Shown: positions 35,374-43,688 of the stretch, one piece after another
Layout: every line of letters starts with the position of its first letter
How positions within the stretch are numbered: the stretch's first letter is position 1
From: Magnetospirillum aberrantis SpK
GTDB lineage: Bacteria > Pseudomonadota > Alphaproteobacteria > Rhodospirillales > Magnetospirillaceae
DNA: 64,000 bases
Reading direction: 5' to 3'
NCBI RefSeq assembly: GCF_011022235.1
Contig: NZ_JAAIYP010000038.1
Location: forward strand, 124,001-188,000
Notes under the pieces: model-generated
The model's database searches: none
The model's input: the letters and a program-made list of their open reading frames with translations, nothing else
What the model was told of the DNA's origin: nothing
Translations under genes and position numbers: made by a program

Positions 35374-37272
35374 TCAGTTGGCCACCTTCATTTCGGTGGC
35401 GACGGCCAGCACGGTACAAGGCAAGGGCACGTCCTGGGCGACACGCCACAGCGGCTGCATGGCGTCGCGGCGCCAGCCGATGGCGCGGACCTGCACGTCG
35501 CCGGAAAACAGCGGCGGCGCCGCGTCGAAGGCGTGGCGGCCGAACCGCCGGAAGGGGATTGCCGTCAAACCCTTGCCGGTGTCGAGATGCAGCGCCTGAG
35601 TGTCGAGCAGACGGAAATGGGCGCGCACCAGACGCATCACCGCCCCCGGCCCGGCACCGCTGGCGCTTTGCACCACCGGCGGCAGGGGTTCGATCTCGTG
35701 GGCATAGGACAACCCGACCTGAACGGTCTTCGCCGGTTCGGACAAGGTGACGGCACCGTTCGCCACCACCGCGTCCTCGATGGCGCCGCCATCGGCCAGG
35801 ATGCGCACGCTCTGGCCTTCCAGGTGGTCAAGGCCGCTCCAGGTCGCCTTGGCTTCCTGTGCGGTACCGGTCATGGCGCAATCCAAGGACAGCGTGTCGT
35901 CGAAACACTCGACCATCACGCCGCCCGCGCGTTCCACCAGCACATAGACCTCGCCTTCGACCACCGCCACCGAGCAAAAGGCGCCAAGAGTGGTGTGTCC
36001 GGCCCAGGCCGTGACCTTTTCCGAACGGTAGACGGTGACCGTCGCCAAGCTGCCATCGGCCATCACCACATGGAACAGCCGCCGGCCGGAATCGTAATCC
36101 TGGTCCACCGGCGCCACCATCAGGTGCTTGGCCAACATGGCAAGGTCGGTGGACTGATAGGCCTGCTCCACATCGGCGAACAGGAACTCGCGCAGGTCGC
36201 GGCCACCGCGTGACACGTAAAGCGTGGCGCCGTCCACGTCGCGCGGCGGCACCTGACGGTCCACCGGCGAGCCGACGCGGGTCTGCCGCGTCAACTGGAT
36301 ATTGGACGGCGTCAACGGATCCCCCGACACCATCCATTCCGCCCCCGAGGTGAACACCTGAAGATGACGCCCCGAGAACACCGCCCGAATAGCGTTGACC
36401 TGGTCGGACAACAAGGCGAATTCGATGGCTTCGTCATCCAGGGCCTCGCCCAGGTCGAAATTGAACAGATCCGACGATTTCGACATCCACAGCCGGTTTG
36501 GAAGGTCGCGCGAACCGCCGATGACCAGCCGATCCTGATGGAAACACACCGACACCGGCCACCCGCGCAGGGCGGAAAACGCCTGTTCCTCCCAATCGGT
36601 GTTGGCGGTGGTGTCCACCAGGGTCTGCTTGACCAGCGCGGTGGCCTGGGTGGACGAAGCGATTGCGGTGATCTCCACTTCCTTTTGCTGAAGGCGAAAC
36701 CGCAAACCCACATGTCCCGTCTGGAACACCTCGGCCGAAGCCGTCAAGGTCACCGTGCCCGACGTGCCCGATGGCTGCATCGTCACCGCGTCGTCGGCGA
36801 ATTTGTGGGTGGGCTGGTAGATCACCCCATCCTTGCCGTAGAAGCTCCACTCGGTGATGGTCCACTTGGTGTGCGACGTGCGGGTGATCTTGCGCGGGGC
36901 GACATCGGGATGGACCAGCAACAACGTATCGGCGGTCTGGCTCCAGCGCAGTTGCTGGATTTGATCGGTGCTCCACGGCGCATCGAAATCGGCCATCAAG
37001 GTGCCGTCGGCATAGACGTCCACATGGCCGTCGCTCAGCACCAGCAGATAGGTTTGTTCGGTGTTGAACTCGAAGGCGATCAGGCGTCCCGGTCCACGGG
37101 CGGTGGCGACGAAGCGCAAGCCGGGCCGGCGCGACACCCCGCCGACCGGGGCGATGGTGACGTTGCGCAGCCGCATGGCGCCATTGGCATAGGCGGTGAG
37201 GTCACCCCGCCCCAGCATGTCGAGACTGAGTTCGCCGGCGGTGAAGTTGGTCTTGGTCAAGGTCATGTTCAT
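35374..37272 (-). CDS. Tail tube/nozzle protein, T7 gp12-like
   Basis: 632 residues. Hallmarks of the family are NFTAGELSLDMLGRGDLTAY at the start, VGGVSRRPGLRFVA (about 40), VLSDGHVDVYADGT, GWPVSVCFHQDRLVIGGSRD and FTSGAEWMVSGDPLTP. A beta-propeller nozzle forms the tip of podovirus tails. The start overlaps the gp11-like stop by four bases. Confidence 0.88.
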   Translation of the reverse strand: MNMTLTKTNFTAGELSLDMLGRGDLTAYANGAMRLRNVTIAPVGGVSRRPGLRFVATARGPGRLIAFEFNTEQTYLLVLSDGHVDVYADGTLMADFDAPWSTDQIQQLRWSQTADTLLLVHPDVAPRKITRTSHTKWTITEWSFYGKDGVIYQPTHKFADDAVTMQPSGTSGTVTLTASAEVFQTGHVGLRFRLQQKEVEITAIASSTQATALVKQTLVDTTANTDWEEQAFSALRGWPVSVCFHQDRLVIGGSRDLPNRLWMSKSSDLFNFDLGEALDDEAIEFALLSDQVNAIRAVFSGRHLQVFTSGAEWMVSGDPLTPSNIQLTRQTRVGSPVDRQVPPRDVDGATLYVSRGGRDLREFLFADVEQAYQSTDLAMLAKHLMVAPVDQDYDSGRRLFHVVMADGSLATVTVYRSEKVTAWAGHTTLGAFCSVAVVEGEVYVLVERAGGVMVECFDDTLSLDCAMTGTAQEAKATWSGLDHLEGQSVRILADGGAIEDAVVANGAVTLSEPAKTVQVGLSYAHEIEPLPPVVQSASGAGPGAVMRLVRAHFRLLDTQALHLDTGKGLTAIPFRRFGRHAFDAAPPLFSGDVQVRAIGWRRDAMQPLWRVAQDVPLPCTVLAVATEMKVAN

Positions 37273-37838
37273 GACCGCACCTCGACCAACGGAAAGTCGG
37301 TGAGGGCCTGGGGCGTGTCCTGCTGCCCGTCGGCCAGTTTGGCACGGCGGAACTCGTCCTCGGCCAGCCTGAACAGCATCTCGGCCCGCGTGGTGCTTTC
37401 GGTCAGCGGAATACAGAACTCGGCGGCCAGACGCGCGATCAGGGACTGGTCGAAGAAAGGCGGGAACGACACTTCCTCGGGCCGGAACACATAGGTCAGC
37501 ACCAGATTGTCGACGTCGGCGTGCAGCCGGTTCTCGGCAATGCGATAGGACACGCCGAAACCGCGGCCGCCGATGCCCGCCGACAGCGCCCTCAGGAAAT
37601 CCGCCGGCAATTGGTAGGCGTAGGCGTAATCGGCCACCGGCGCCGTCACCAGCTGCGGCAAGGAAATCTGGCCGGTGGCGAAGTTCCACGGATGGGCCGA
37701 CAAAAGCGCGTCGCGGATGGACGGATAAAGGTTGGCCGCCACCTCGGCCTCGGCCGAGCCCTCCTCGAACGAGGCGATGGTGGCGGCTCCGATCTTCAGC
37801 AGCGCGCGCGAACAAAGAGCGATGGCCGACAACGCCAT
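37269..37838 (-). CDS. Tail tube/gatekeeper protein, T7 gp11-like
   Basis: 189 residues: helical N-terminus (AIALCSRALLKIGAATI, ASFEEGSAEAEVAANLYPSI), HPWNFAT, and a C-terminal helix. This is the classic gp11 pattern. It links the portal to the nozzle. Start ATG 37838 has GGAGATTCCGCC upstream. Confidence 0.87.
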   Translation of the reverse strand: MALSAIALCSRALLKIGAATIASFEEGSAEAEVAANLYPSIRDALLSAHPWNFATGQISLPQLVTAPVADYAYAYQLPADFLRALSAGIGGRGFGVSYRIAENRLHADVDNLVLTYVFRPEEVSFPPFFDQSLIARLAAEFCIPLTESTTRAEMLFRLAEDEFRRAKLADGQQDTPQALTDFPLVEVRS

Positions 37839-37856
37839 GGCGGAATCTCCTTTGCA

Positions 37857-37897
37857 AAAGCACACGGGCCGGCCTTCCCAAGGAAGCCGGCCCGTGT
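37857..37897 (-). terminator. Hairpin after the capsid genes
   Basis: ACACGGGCCGGC and GCCGGCCCGTGT form a 12-bp stem and a TTTT run follows on the minus strand. It likely lowers read-through from the abundant capsid transcript into tail genes. Confidence 0.8.
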
Positions 37898-37915
37898 GGT
37901 CAGGTCAGCGAATTG

Positions 37916-38185
37916 TCAACGGTTGTCGGTCGTGCCGATCTGGGTCATGTCGTTGACGTCGACCACGCCCGACGCCGCCTGGGACACCAGGAACAGGCCG
38001 GCCTTGGGGGTCGAGCCGGTGTCGATGTTGGCGACGATGATGTCGCCAACCCGCAGCATGTCGGCGGCGGCGTTGAAATACCCCGCCGCGTCGACGACAT
38101 CGGCGGCGTCGGCGGTGACGTAATGCCACAGCGTGAAGCCGTTGGCATAAGCCAGCACCGACAGGTCCTTGGACAAATAGGCCAT
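37916..38185 (-). CDS. Small capsid-linked phage protein
   Basis: 89 residues, mainly beta (LSVLAYANGFTLWHYVT, then DAADVVDAAGYFNAAADML, IIVANIDTGSTPKAGLFLVS). It follows the capsid gene by 14 bases with its own ribosome site. Position suggests a head decoration or fibre protein, but I do not recognise the family. Confidence 0.75.
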   Translation of the reverse strand: MAYLSKDLSVLAYANGFTLWHYVTADAADVVDAAGYFNAAADMLRVGDIIVANIDTGSTPKAGLFLVSQAASGVVDVNDMTQIGTTDNR

Positions 38186-38199
38186 GACGGAAAACCTCC

Positions 38200-39018
38200 T
38201 TACGATTCCAGGCAACGCAGGCTGACGATGCCGGCGGGGTCGACCAGCACCGCGCCCTGGCTCATCATGTTGTTGATGAACCAGGCGGCACGGTCGCCGT
38301 GATAGGTGATCTCGGACTTCACTTCCGAGCCGATGGCGTGGCCGATGGCGGTCTTGTGGAACCAGAAGCAGCGACGCACGTTGCCCGATTTGGAAAGCCC
38401 GGAATGGGGCATCCACAGCGTTCCCAGCCAGTGCTTGGCCTGGGTGCCCTTCCACGGCAGTTCGTCGGAACCGACATAGTCGGAATCGGCGAATTCCGGG
38501 ATCTGCAACAGGTCGGACCACTGTTTCCACCCCACCACGGCGGTCCGTTCGCCGTCGTCGGGGACGTCGGCCTCGCCCAGCATCTCGAATGCCGCCAGAA
38601 CCTTCTCCTTGGTCAGGCCGGTGGTGGCGTCGAGGGCGTGGTTGGTGGACTTGTCCAGTTCGGCGATGATCAACTCGTCGGTCTTGCGGCCAAGCGCGTA
38701 GGCGCCGGCGTTGACCAGGACGGCACGTTCGTCGTGCTCGATCTTCAATTCGTCCAGCTTGTCCAGCCAGTCGCCGGCGTAATAGTCGTAAAGCTGGCAT
38801 TCGACGGTCTGGTGATCGACATTCATCACCGGCACCTTGCCGTGGCGGGCCTTGGTGCTGGCGGCACCCTTGCCGACCTTCTGGAACACGGCGATGGCGC
38901 CGGTAACGTTGCTGCGCGCACGCACCACGTTGCGCAGTTTGGAGCCCTGGCGCTGATAGGCGGCATGCACCTGGGCGCCATAATCCTTGGAATAGCCGTT
39001 GATAACGGACGTGGACAT
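38200..39018 (-). CDS. Phage major capsid protein
   Basis: 272 residues, beginning MSTSVINGYSKDYGAQVHAA, with the N-terminal arm then the HK97-type core. KLDELKIEHDERAVLVNAGA and ATTGLTKEKVLAAFEMLGE are characteristic of capsid proteins of this podovirus type, as is the C-terminal run with WFHKTAIGHAIGSEVKSEI. ATG 39018 has AAAGGAA upstream. The annotated start keeps the arm and drops a long spurious upstream frame. Confidence 0.87.
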   Translation of the reverse strand: MSTSVINGYSKDYGAQVHAAYQRQGSKLRNVVRARSNVTGAIAVFQKVGKGAASTKARHGKVPVMNVDHQTVECQLYDYYAGDWLDKLDELKIEHDERAVLVNAGAYALGRKTDELIIAELDKSTNHALDATTGLTKEKVLAAFEMLGEADVPDDGERTAVVGWKQWSDLLQIPEFADSDYVGSDELPWKGTQAKHWLGTLWMPHSGLSKSGNVRRCFWFHKTAIGHAIGSEVKSEITYHGDRAAWFINNMMSQGAVLVDPAGIVSLRCLES

Positions 39019-39335
39019 GATCGATTTCCTTTGATCGTGTTCGAGGGAACCGCACGAAAGGCGGTTCTGGCCCCAAAGGGCCGCCGCGTCGCGTGCGCGC
39101 CATCCGCCGGGCCGGGCCTCCGGTTCTCCGGCAGAGGGAAAAGAGAAAAGGGAAAACGCGCGGCCTCCTCTTCCTGCGCACAGACGGCGCGGGAAGAGGA
39201 GGCGAGCGCTCGACGGCCCTGACGGACCGGAGCGCCGAACGTCATGAAAATTCCCGCTGTCGCCTGCGGGGAAAATGGTTATGATCTTGCCCCGAAGGGG
39301 AAAATCCTGGGGCGGCAAGGGATTTACGGAGCATC
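39019..39335. other. Gap between capsid and the chemoreceptor-like gene
   Basis: A 317-bp stretch without a gene. It holds the long stem-loop just listed, a smaller hairpin at about 39251-39273 (CCCGC/GCGGG followed by TTTT on the minus strand), the capsid leader on one side and the promoter region and GGAG ribosome site of the plus-strand gene at 39336 on the other. Confidence 0.6.
39163..39203 (-). terminator. Long stem-loop ahead of the capsid gene
   Basis: GCCTCCTCTTCCTGCGC and GCGCGGGAAGAGGAGGC pair over 16 of 17 positions around ACAGACG. The minus strand then reads TTTTCCCTTTTC. It could end transcripts coming from the scaffold side or be an RNA-processing site that raises capsid expression. 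Confidence 0.6.
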
Positions 39336-40025
39336 ATGACCGAAACTGTGCAAGCCACTCGCACCACCGGCGCCACCCTGCGCACCGAGCGCATCGAGAG
39401 CCGCGCGAGCGCGTTGCTTTCCGATTGCCGCCGCGCCTTCCATGCCTTCGGCGAATTGGACGAGTTGGCGGAAAACCTGCGAATCCTGTCGCTCAACGCC
39501 GAGCTTGCGGCCGGCCGTGCCGGCGACAAGGGACGGGCGGTTCGCGCCCTGACCCAATACACCCGCGAACTGGTCAACCGCCTGGCCCAGATCCGCGGCG
39601 AGATGAACCAGCAGCGGGGGCGCACCGATACCCTGTCCACCCAGATCGAGGACGACCTCAAGCGCCTGCGCTCCATCGAAGAACAATCGGGCAGCGACAG
39701 CCCGGCTTTCGCCGAGTGCATGAAGGCGCTGGTGGACAAGCTCGACACCTTGTCCACCAACGTCGAGGATTTGTCGCGGCGCGCCCACGGCGTCGAGGAG
39801 GTGGTGAGCCAGTCGGACTCGATCGCCACCAACATCGCCATCGAGGCCGCCGCCGCCGGCGTCCACGAAAAGGAGTTCCGCACGGTGTCCGACACCATGC
39901 GCCGTTACGTGGACGATCTGCGCAAGATGATCGACGAGGCTTCGGACTCGGTCCGTCGCGCGCTGGAAAAGACCGAAGCCTTGCGCCGATTGGGCGTCGA
40001 GAACCTGAACGACCTGCGCCGCTGA
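39336..40025 (+). CDS. Chemoreceptor-signalling-like cytoplasmic protein inside the phage cluster
   Basis: 229 residues, almost entirely coiled coil, no membrane helix. Two stretches resemble the tip of a methyl-accepting chemotaxis protein: LRILSLNAELAAGRAGDKGR (about residue 48) and SIATNIAIEAAAAGVHEKEF (about 165). Both keep the NA-IEAA-AG rhythm. It lies on the strand opposite the head genes, 24 bases from the end of the scaffold gene. ATG 39336 has GGAG upstream. Candidate moron gene; role in CheA/CheW signalling is inference, and it could be a domesticated host gene. Confidence 0.75.
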   Translation: MTETVQATRTTGATLRTERIESRASALLSDCRRAFHAFGELDELAENLRILSLNAELAAGRAGDKGRAVRALTQYTRELVNRLAQIRGEMNQQRGRTDTLSTQIEDDLKRLRSIEEQSGSDSPAFAECMKALVDKLDTLSTNVEDLSRRAHGVEEVVSQSDSIATNIAIEAAAAGVHEKEFRTVSDTMRRYVDDLRKMIDEASDSVRRALEKTEALRRLGVENLNDLRR

Positions 40026-40049
40026 GCCCCGCCGGGGAGCAGGGACGCC

Positions 40050-40772
40050 CTATTCCCCCGACAGGCGGCGAAAGCCCGCCGACACCTTGTCGATGAAGGC
40101 CGGATCGCGCTTTTTCCAATAACGCGGGTCCTGGAGCATGCGCTTCAGCTCGGCTTCATCCGGGGTGTCGTCCTTGGGCACCGGAGCCCGGCCCATGGCC
40201 GGCTCGCCCGAAGCCATCATCCGTTCCATGGCGATCACCCCTTCGGGAGAACAGGCCAAGGCCTGATAGACCTCGTCGGGCAGGTTGGCACGTCCCCAGG
40301 CGGACACCTGGCGCGCGGTTTCCGACCAGCGCGCGTCGCCGCCGTAATGGTCCTTGAGACGGTCAAGATGACGGCGCTGGTCGAAATCCTGGTTCAGACG
40401 CGCCAGCATGGGCAACACGCAATCATGGGCCAGGTCATAGACCAGTTGCGCTTGATCCGGGGTAAAACCGCCGGCATGCAGACGACGGTTGACCTCGGCA
40501 TCCGGGGTCAGCAATTCGTGCCGGGTGGCGATCTTGTAGCCATCGGGGCTGTCGGGGACGCCCAGGGCACGATGGAACGCGCAGCGTTCTTCGTCCGAGC
40601 ATTCCGGGCCGGGAACCTTGACCATGGCGTGCATGCGCCGTTCCAGTTCCAGATAGGCCGACAGCAAGGCGTCGGTCCGCAAGCCACCGCTGCGCGGGTC
40701 ACGGAACTTTTCCGGGATGGCCGGCGCGTCCAGCTCGGATTCGCCGGGATCAAGGGAATCTTCGTACAGCAT
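40050..40772 (-). CDS. Phage capsid assembly scaffolding protein
   Basis: 240 residues, acidic and helical. It has the podovirus scaffold layout: PIPEKFRDPRSG-like start (AIPEKFRDPRSGGLRTDALL), GVPDSPDGYKI and ending YWKKRDPAFIDKVSAGFRRL, the helical capsid-binding tail. ATG 40772 with AGGAG six bases upstream. It lies between the Bbp19-like and capsid genes, as expected. Confidence 0.85.
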   Translation of the reverse strand: MLYEDSLDPGESELDAPAIPEKFRDPRSGGLRTDALLSAYLELERRMHAMVKVPGPECSDEERCAFHRALGVPDSPDGYKIATRHELLTPDAEVNRRLHAGGFTPDQAQLVYDLAHDCVLPMLARLNQDFDQRRHLDRLKDHYGGDARWSETARQVSAWGRANLPDEVYQALACSPEGVIAMERMMASGEPAMGRAPVPKDDTPDEAELKRMLQDPRYWKKRDPAFIDKVSAGFRRLSGE

Positions 40773-40781
40773 CAAAATCTC

Positions 40782-41051
40782 CTAGACGATAGGGCCGCCC
40801 TGACGGCCGGTGCGAATCAGGGTTTGCAGATGCAGCACCAGTTGGCGCTGACCTTCCAGGCAGCGAAGCGCCGCGTCCGAGGCGTCCGGCCCCAGACAGC
40901 GTTCGGTGGTCAGTTGCGTGAGATAGGCCAAAGCGGCCTCGCCATCGGCGCCACGGAACATGCGGGCGAAAATACGGGCCAGACCAAGACGGCGACCGTC
41001 GTCCACCTCGTCCGTGGGTTCGAACCAGTCCCAACCGGGTTCAGAGGCCAT
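40782..41051 (-). CDS. Bbp19-like phage protein
   Basis: 89 residues with the pattern of the Bordetella phage Bbp19 family: GLARIFARMFRGADGEAALAYL-type start and the motif RCLGPDASDAALRCLEGQRQ. Role unknown; in phages it sits between portal and scaffold, as here. ATG 41051 after GGGAGG overlaps the portal stop by 11 bases. Confidence 0.78.
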   Translation of the reverse strand: MASEPGWDWFEPTDEVDDGRRLGLARIFARMFRGADGEAALAYLTQLTTERCLGPDASDAALRCLEGQRQLVLHLQTLIRTGRQGGPIV

Positions 41052-42576
41052 CGCCACCTCCCGCCGTCTGCGGTGCGGCCGGTTGCGCGGGCACCATCAA
41101 TTCGGCCGGCACGTTGAACACCCTGGCCAGCCACCGGGCTGCGGCACCGGCGTCCACCGCCTGGGCGGCGGTGCCGCCCACCTGCGACAGCGACGACAGC
41201 CATGTCAGCATGTTCATGGCGTCGCGGCGTGCCTGGGTCTGCGCCAAAGGCGAACGATAAGACAGATCCACGGTGTGGCCATCGACCAGCAATTCGGGGA
41301 TCTCGCCACGGCGACGCAGGATGGCCACGGCCCGCAAGATCAACGGCGTCAGCAACTCGCATTGCAGCCGGCCATAGGTGGCCCCCAACAATCGCGCCAT
41401 CTCGGCCGAACGTTCCAACACCTCGGTCGCGGTCATCTGCGGCGCGTCGGGCTGGCCCAACTTGTCGGCCAGCAGCGCGTGGCGGATACGCCCGCGCAAA
41501 TCGTCCAGCACCAGTTGCGAGATGTCGAAGCGCCCCGGTGCCTCGAGCGGCTGTAACCCGGCCGAGCCCACCGCCTTGGGAATGATGGTTCCAGGCACCA
41601 GCTTGATGTTGGCCGGATTAAGGACGCCGTCGTCGTCGGCCTGCCAGATGCCGGTCACCGCGATGGTGGCGTTCTTCAACACCAGTTCGACCACCTTGTT
41701 GACGGTCTTGATGTCGGGCAGCGCCTTCATCACCGGTGAACGGCCATAGGTTTCCCCAGGCGCCTTGAGCCAGCGGAAATTGATGAAGGGGCTTTGTTCG
41801 AAACGTCCTTCGGCCAGGACCGCCTCGTCCGCGTCCTCATCCTCCAGCACGGCGGCATAGTGGTAATAATGCCCCCCCGTCGCCGGAACCACCGCCTCGA
41901 CCAGGGCGAAACGGCGGTCGGGATCGTCCTCGGCCTGCTTGACCAGACCCTCCGGCAACGTCGCTCCGGGAAAGCGGGTCCGCAGGCCGGAGACGGTCAG
42001 TTCCGAACGGCGAAAGGTGGTGTCAAGCCGCCCGTCCACGCCTTCTTCAAGCACCACCTGCCCCAAGGGAACGGCGGTGAAGCGGAAAGCAGAGGCCTCA
42101 CCCGGCGGCGCTTCCTCGAACAACAACGCGGCGGTGCCGCCGGTGACCACGTCCAGATAGCACTGGTGCATTTCGACGGCGAAGTTGGAACGGTCGAAAT
42201 GCGATTGCAGCACCGTGCCAACCCGCTCCAGGACGACCGCCGCCGCCTCACGCTCACCATCGTCAAGATCCGGGCCGGCGGTCAGCCCGAACCATTGCGC
42301 CCACGGCGGCGTCAACTCGGACAACAGACTGGCGGCCAACTGGTCGACCGCGTCAGGCGCCGTTCCGTCGAACAGACGATCCCCTTTTTTCTCACCGGGA
42401 TTGGGAGCGGACAACACGGCATCGCGCAACGGCAGGGCGAAATCATAGCATTCCTGCCAATGTCCCTCCCATGTCGAGCGGCGCTGACGCGCCTTGGCAT
42501 AACGCCGCAGCAACGGCGCCGGGTCACGGTCAGGCCCCAGCAGGCCCGTTCCTTGGGAATGGCTGGTCATGGTCAT
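41041..42576 (-). CDS. Phage portal (head-to-tail connector) protein
   Basis: 511 residues. Recognisable blocks are WEECYDFALPLRDAVLS-like start (HWQECYDFALPLRDA), LTPPWAQWFGLTAG, GRSPVMKALPDIKTVNKVVE, and TATEVLERSAEMARLLGATY. These match T7-like head-tail connectors. The dodecameric ring is where the terminase docks. Its start overlaps the previous small gene by four bases. Confidence 0.9.
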   Translation of the reverse strand: MTMTSHSQGTGLLGPDRDPAPLLRRYAKARQRRSTWEGHWQECYDFALPLRDAVLSAPNPGEKKGDRLFDGTAPDAVDQLAASLLSELTPPWAQWFGLTAGPDLDDGEREAAAVVLERVGTVLQSHFDRSNFAVEMHQCYLDVVTGGTAALLFEEAPPGEASAFRFTAVPLGQVVLEEGVDGRLDTTFRRSELTVSGLRTRFPGATLPEGLVKQAEDDPDRRFALVEAVVPATGGHYYHYAAVLEDEDADEAVLAEGRFEQSPFINFRWLKAPGETYGRSPVMKALPDIKTVNKVVELVLKNATIAVTGIWQADDDGVLNPANIKLVPGTIIPKAVGSAGLQPLEAPGRFDISQLVLDDLRGRIRHALLADKLGQPDAPQMTATEVLERSAEMARLLGATYGRLQCELLTPLILRAVAILRRRGEIPELLVDGHTVDLSYRSPLAQTQARRDAMNMLTWLSSLSQVGGTAAQAVDAGAAARWLARVFNVPAELMVPAQPAAPQTAGGGDGL

Positions 42577-42776
42577 TCCCCCAACAACGTCTTGGCCGCC
42601 GACGCGACCGGATCAAGAGCGCCGCGATCGGATGTCGCCACCATGCCGGCCCGGCCCCGGCGATTGCGTGCCATGGTTTCCTGACGCTGTTCACGAGCCT
42701 CGGCCTCTGGATCGGTGGTCGAGATGACCGGTGGCGTATAGCTGGGAGCCGAACCACCCCCGAAAAAACCTCCCAT
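42573..42776 (-). CDS. Small Gly-rich phage protein preceding portal
   Basis: 67 residues: MGGFFGGGSAPSYTPP and a charged middle (EAEAREQRQETMARNRRG). It has no recognised domain. A GGAGG site five bases before ATG 42776 fixes the start; longer frames are rejected. Its stop overlaps the portal start. Confidence 0.75.
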   Translation of the reverse strand: MGGFFGGGSAPSYTPPVISTTDPEAEAREQRQETMARNRRGRAGMVATSDRGALDPVASAAKTLLGE

Positions 42777-42821
42777 GGGAGCCTCCGCTATAAGAATTTG
42801 TTCCACATCGCCAAAATGCGA

Positions 42822-42852
42822 AGCCCGGCCAAGTTTTCAGCTTGGCCGGGCT
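42822..42852 (-). terminator. Hairpin in the portal-operon leader
   Basis: AGCCCGGCCAAG and CTTGGCCGGGCT make a 12-bp perfect stem around TTTTCAG. No clean T run follows (TTCGCATTTTG), so it may be a weak terminator of the upstream two genes or a leader hairpin of the portal operon. Confidence 0.55.
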
Positions 42853-42883
42853 CAAGACGCAGTTCCGGTGTTGATGAAATGAC

Positions 42884-42911
42884 TTTATACCTCTAAACCA
42901 ACCGCTGTCAA
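42884..42911 (-). promoter_or_regulatory. Strong sigma70-like promoter for the portal operon
   Basis: On the minus strand, TTGACA (42911-42906) and TATAAA (42889-42884) are separated by 16 bp. The site overlaps the last codons of the preceding gene and would start RNA near 42877, ahead of the small gene and portal. A LexA box lies 8 bp upstream of the -35. Confidence 0.65.
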
Positions 42912-43307
42912 CATTTTTGTTCCTCTTTTGTTCAAGTGACGATACAGCTGCCACGGCGTCAGCACGAATCCGGCGCGAATTCCCAGGATGCGCTTGACGG
43001 ACTCGACGCATGAGTAAGGCCTTAGCGGCATAACTCTCCTTTCAGGAGAAAATTTATTGACAACAACGACCTTCATTTCGTGCTGCCGATACCACGACAA
43101 AAGATCAAATTCCTTGTTATGCGGAAAATGTACAACGAAGGTATAGTGGGACATGGGATCAACGACGACCCAGCCGGACGCCATTTCCAACGCCACGAAA
43201 CAATGCCTGAATCCAGGGCGCAACAATCGCAGCCACCATAGATCCGTGGCATGGGAGAACACGACCAAAGCCCGGTGCCACCCCCTTTCCACATCCCCCG
43301 CGCTCAC
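42885..43307 (-). CDS. Phage protein, probable permuted NlpC/P60 (papain-like) fold
   Basis: 140 residues. The order of catalytic-looking residues is His first (RPGFRHCFVALE, about residue 34) and Cys later (PYSCVESVKRILGI, about 100), the reverse of classical NlpC/P60, as in permuted members. WVVVDPMSH supplies a further polar residue. It could be a head maturation or cell wall cysteine hydrolase; the fold is inferred from pattern only. Its start overlaps the upstream gene by four bases. Base composition is poorer in GC than neighbours in the second half. Confidence 0.6.
   Translation of the reverse strand: MSAGDVERGWHRALVVFSHATDLWWLRLLRPGFRHCFVALEMASGWVVVDPMSHYTFVVHFPHNKEFDLLSWYRQHEMKVVVVNKFSPERRVMPLRPYSCVESVKRILGIRAGFVLTPWQLYRHLNKRGTKMLTAVGLEV
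42919..42933. promoter_or_regulatory. LexA (SOS) box, alphaproteobacterial type
   Basis: GTTCCTCTTTTGTTC fits the GTTC-N7-GTTC consensus exactly. It lies inside the end of the gene at 42885-43307 and just upstream of the TTGACA/TATAAA promoter, so it could control the portal operon. Repression from this offset position is an inference. Confidence 0.6.
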
Positions 43308-43669
43308 GCCACGATCCCCTTTCGACGCAACACCTCAGCCAGGCGCTCCAGCCCCTGACTCCACAGCTCCGCCTCGGTGGAACTGTCTCCACTCCAGGGA
43401 TCCGGCGGCGTCAGACGACATCCGAAGCCCCCCAGAACCTGAATGTGCCGAGCCCCCAGAACGCCCTTGCGACGCAATCCATCAACCGCCCGAAAAATGT
43501 CATCAGGGTCGCAAGGCCGCCCACGATCGCCAGCGTCGGCAACAAACCGCACCCCCTCGATCCGGGCCATCTGGCAACGGCAGAACCATAGCCAAGCCTC
43601 CTCGGCCGAAGCGAAGACCTCGGCCGGCCGCTCACTCAGCGGACGCGGAGCGAATTTCCCCACACCCAT
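43304..43669 (-). CDS. Unrecognised first gene of the particle operon
   Basis: 121 residues; notable segments are FASAEEAWLWFCRCQMARIE, GRPCDPDDIFRAVDGLRRKG and AEVLRRKGIVA, a mixed helical protein with a possible helix-turn-helix in the middle. I recall similar small proteins next to head genes in Rhodospirillales elements but know no function. ATG 43669 has GGAGGG seven bases upstream. A LexA box lies 20 bases upstream. Confidence 0.7.
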   Translation of the reverse strand: MGVGKFAPRPLSERPAEVFASAEEAWLWFCRCQMARIEGVRFVADAGDRGRPCDPDDIFRAVDGLRRKGVLGARHIQVLGGFGCRLTPPDPWSGDSSTEAELWSQGLERLAEVLRRKGIVA

Positions 43670-43688
43670 CGCGACACCCTCCAAACAA

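Noticed and set aside
37916-39181. 421-codon frame covering capsid and the small downstream gene
   Set aside because: Most of it is a shadow of the capsid gene; only the last 90 codons, with their own ribosome site, are real.
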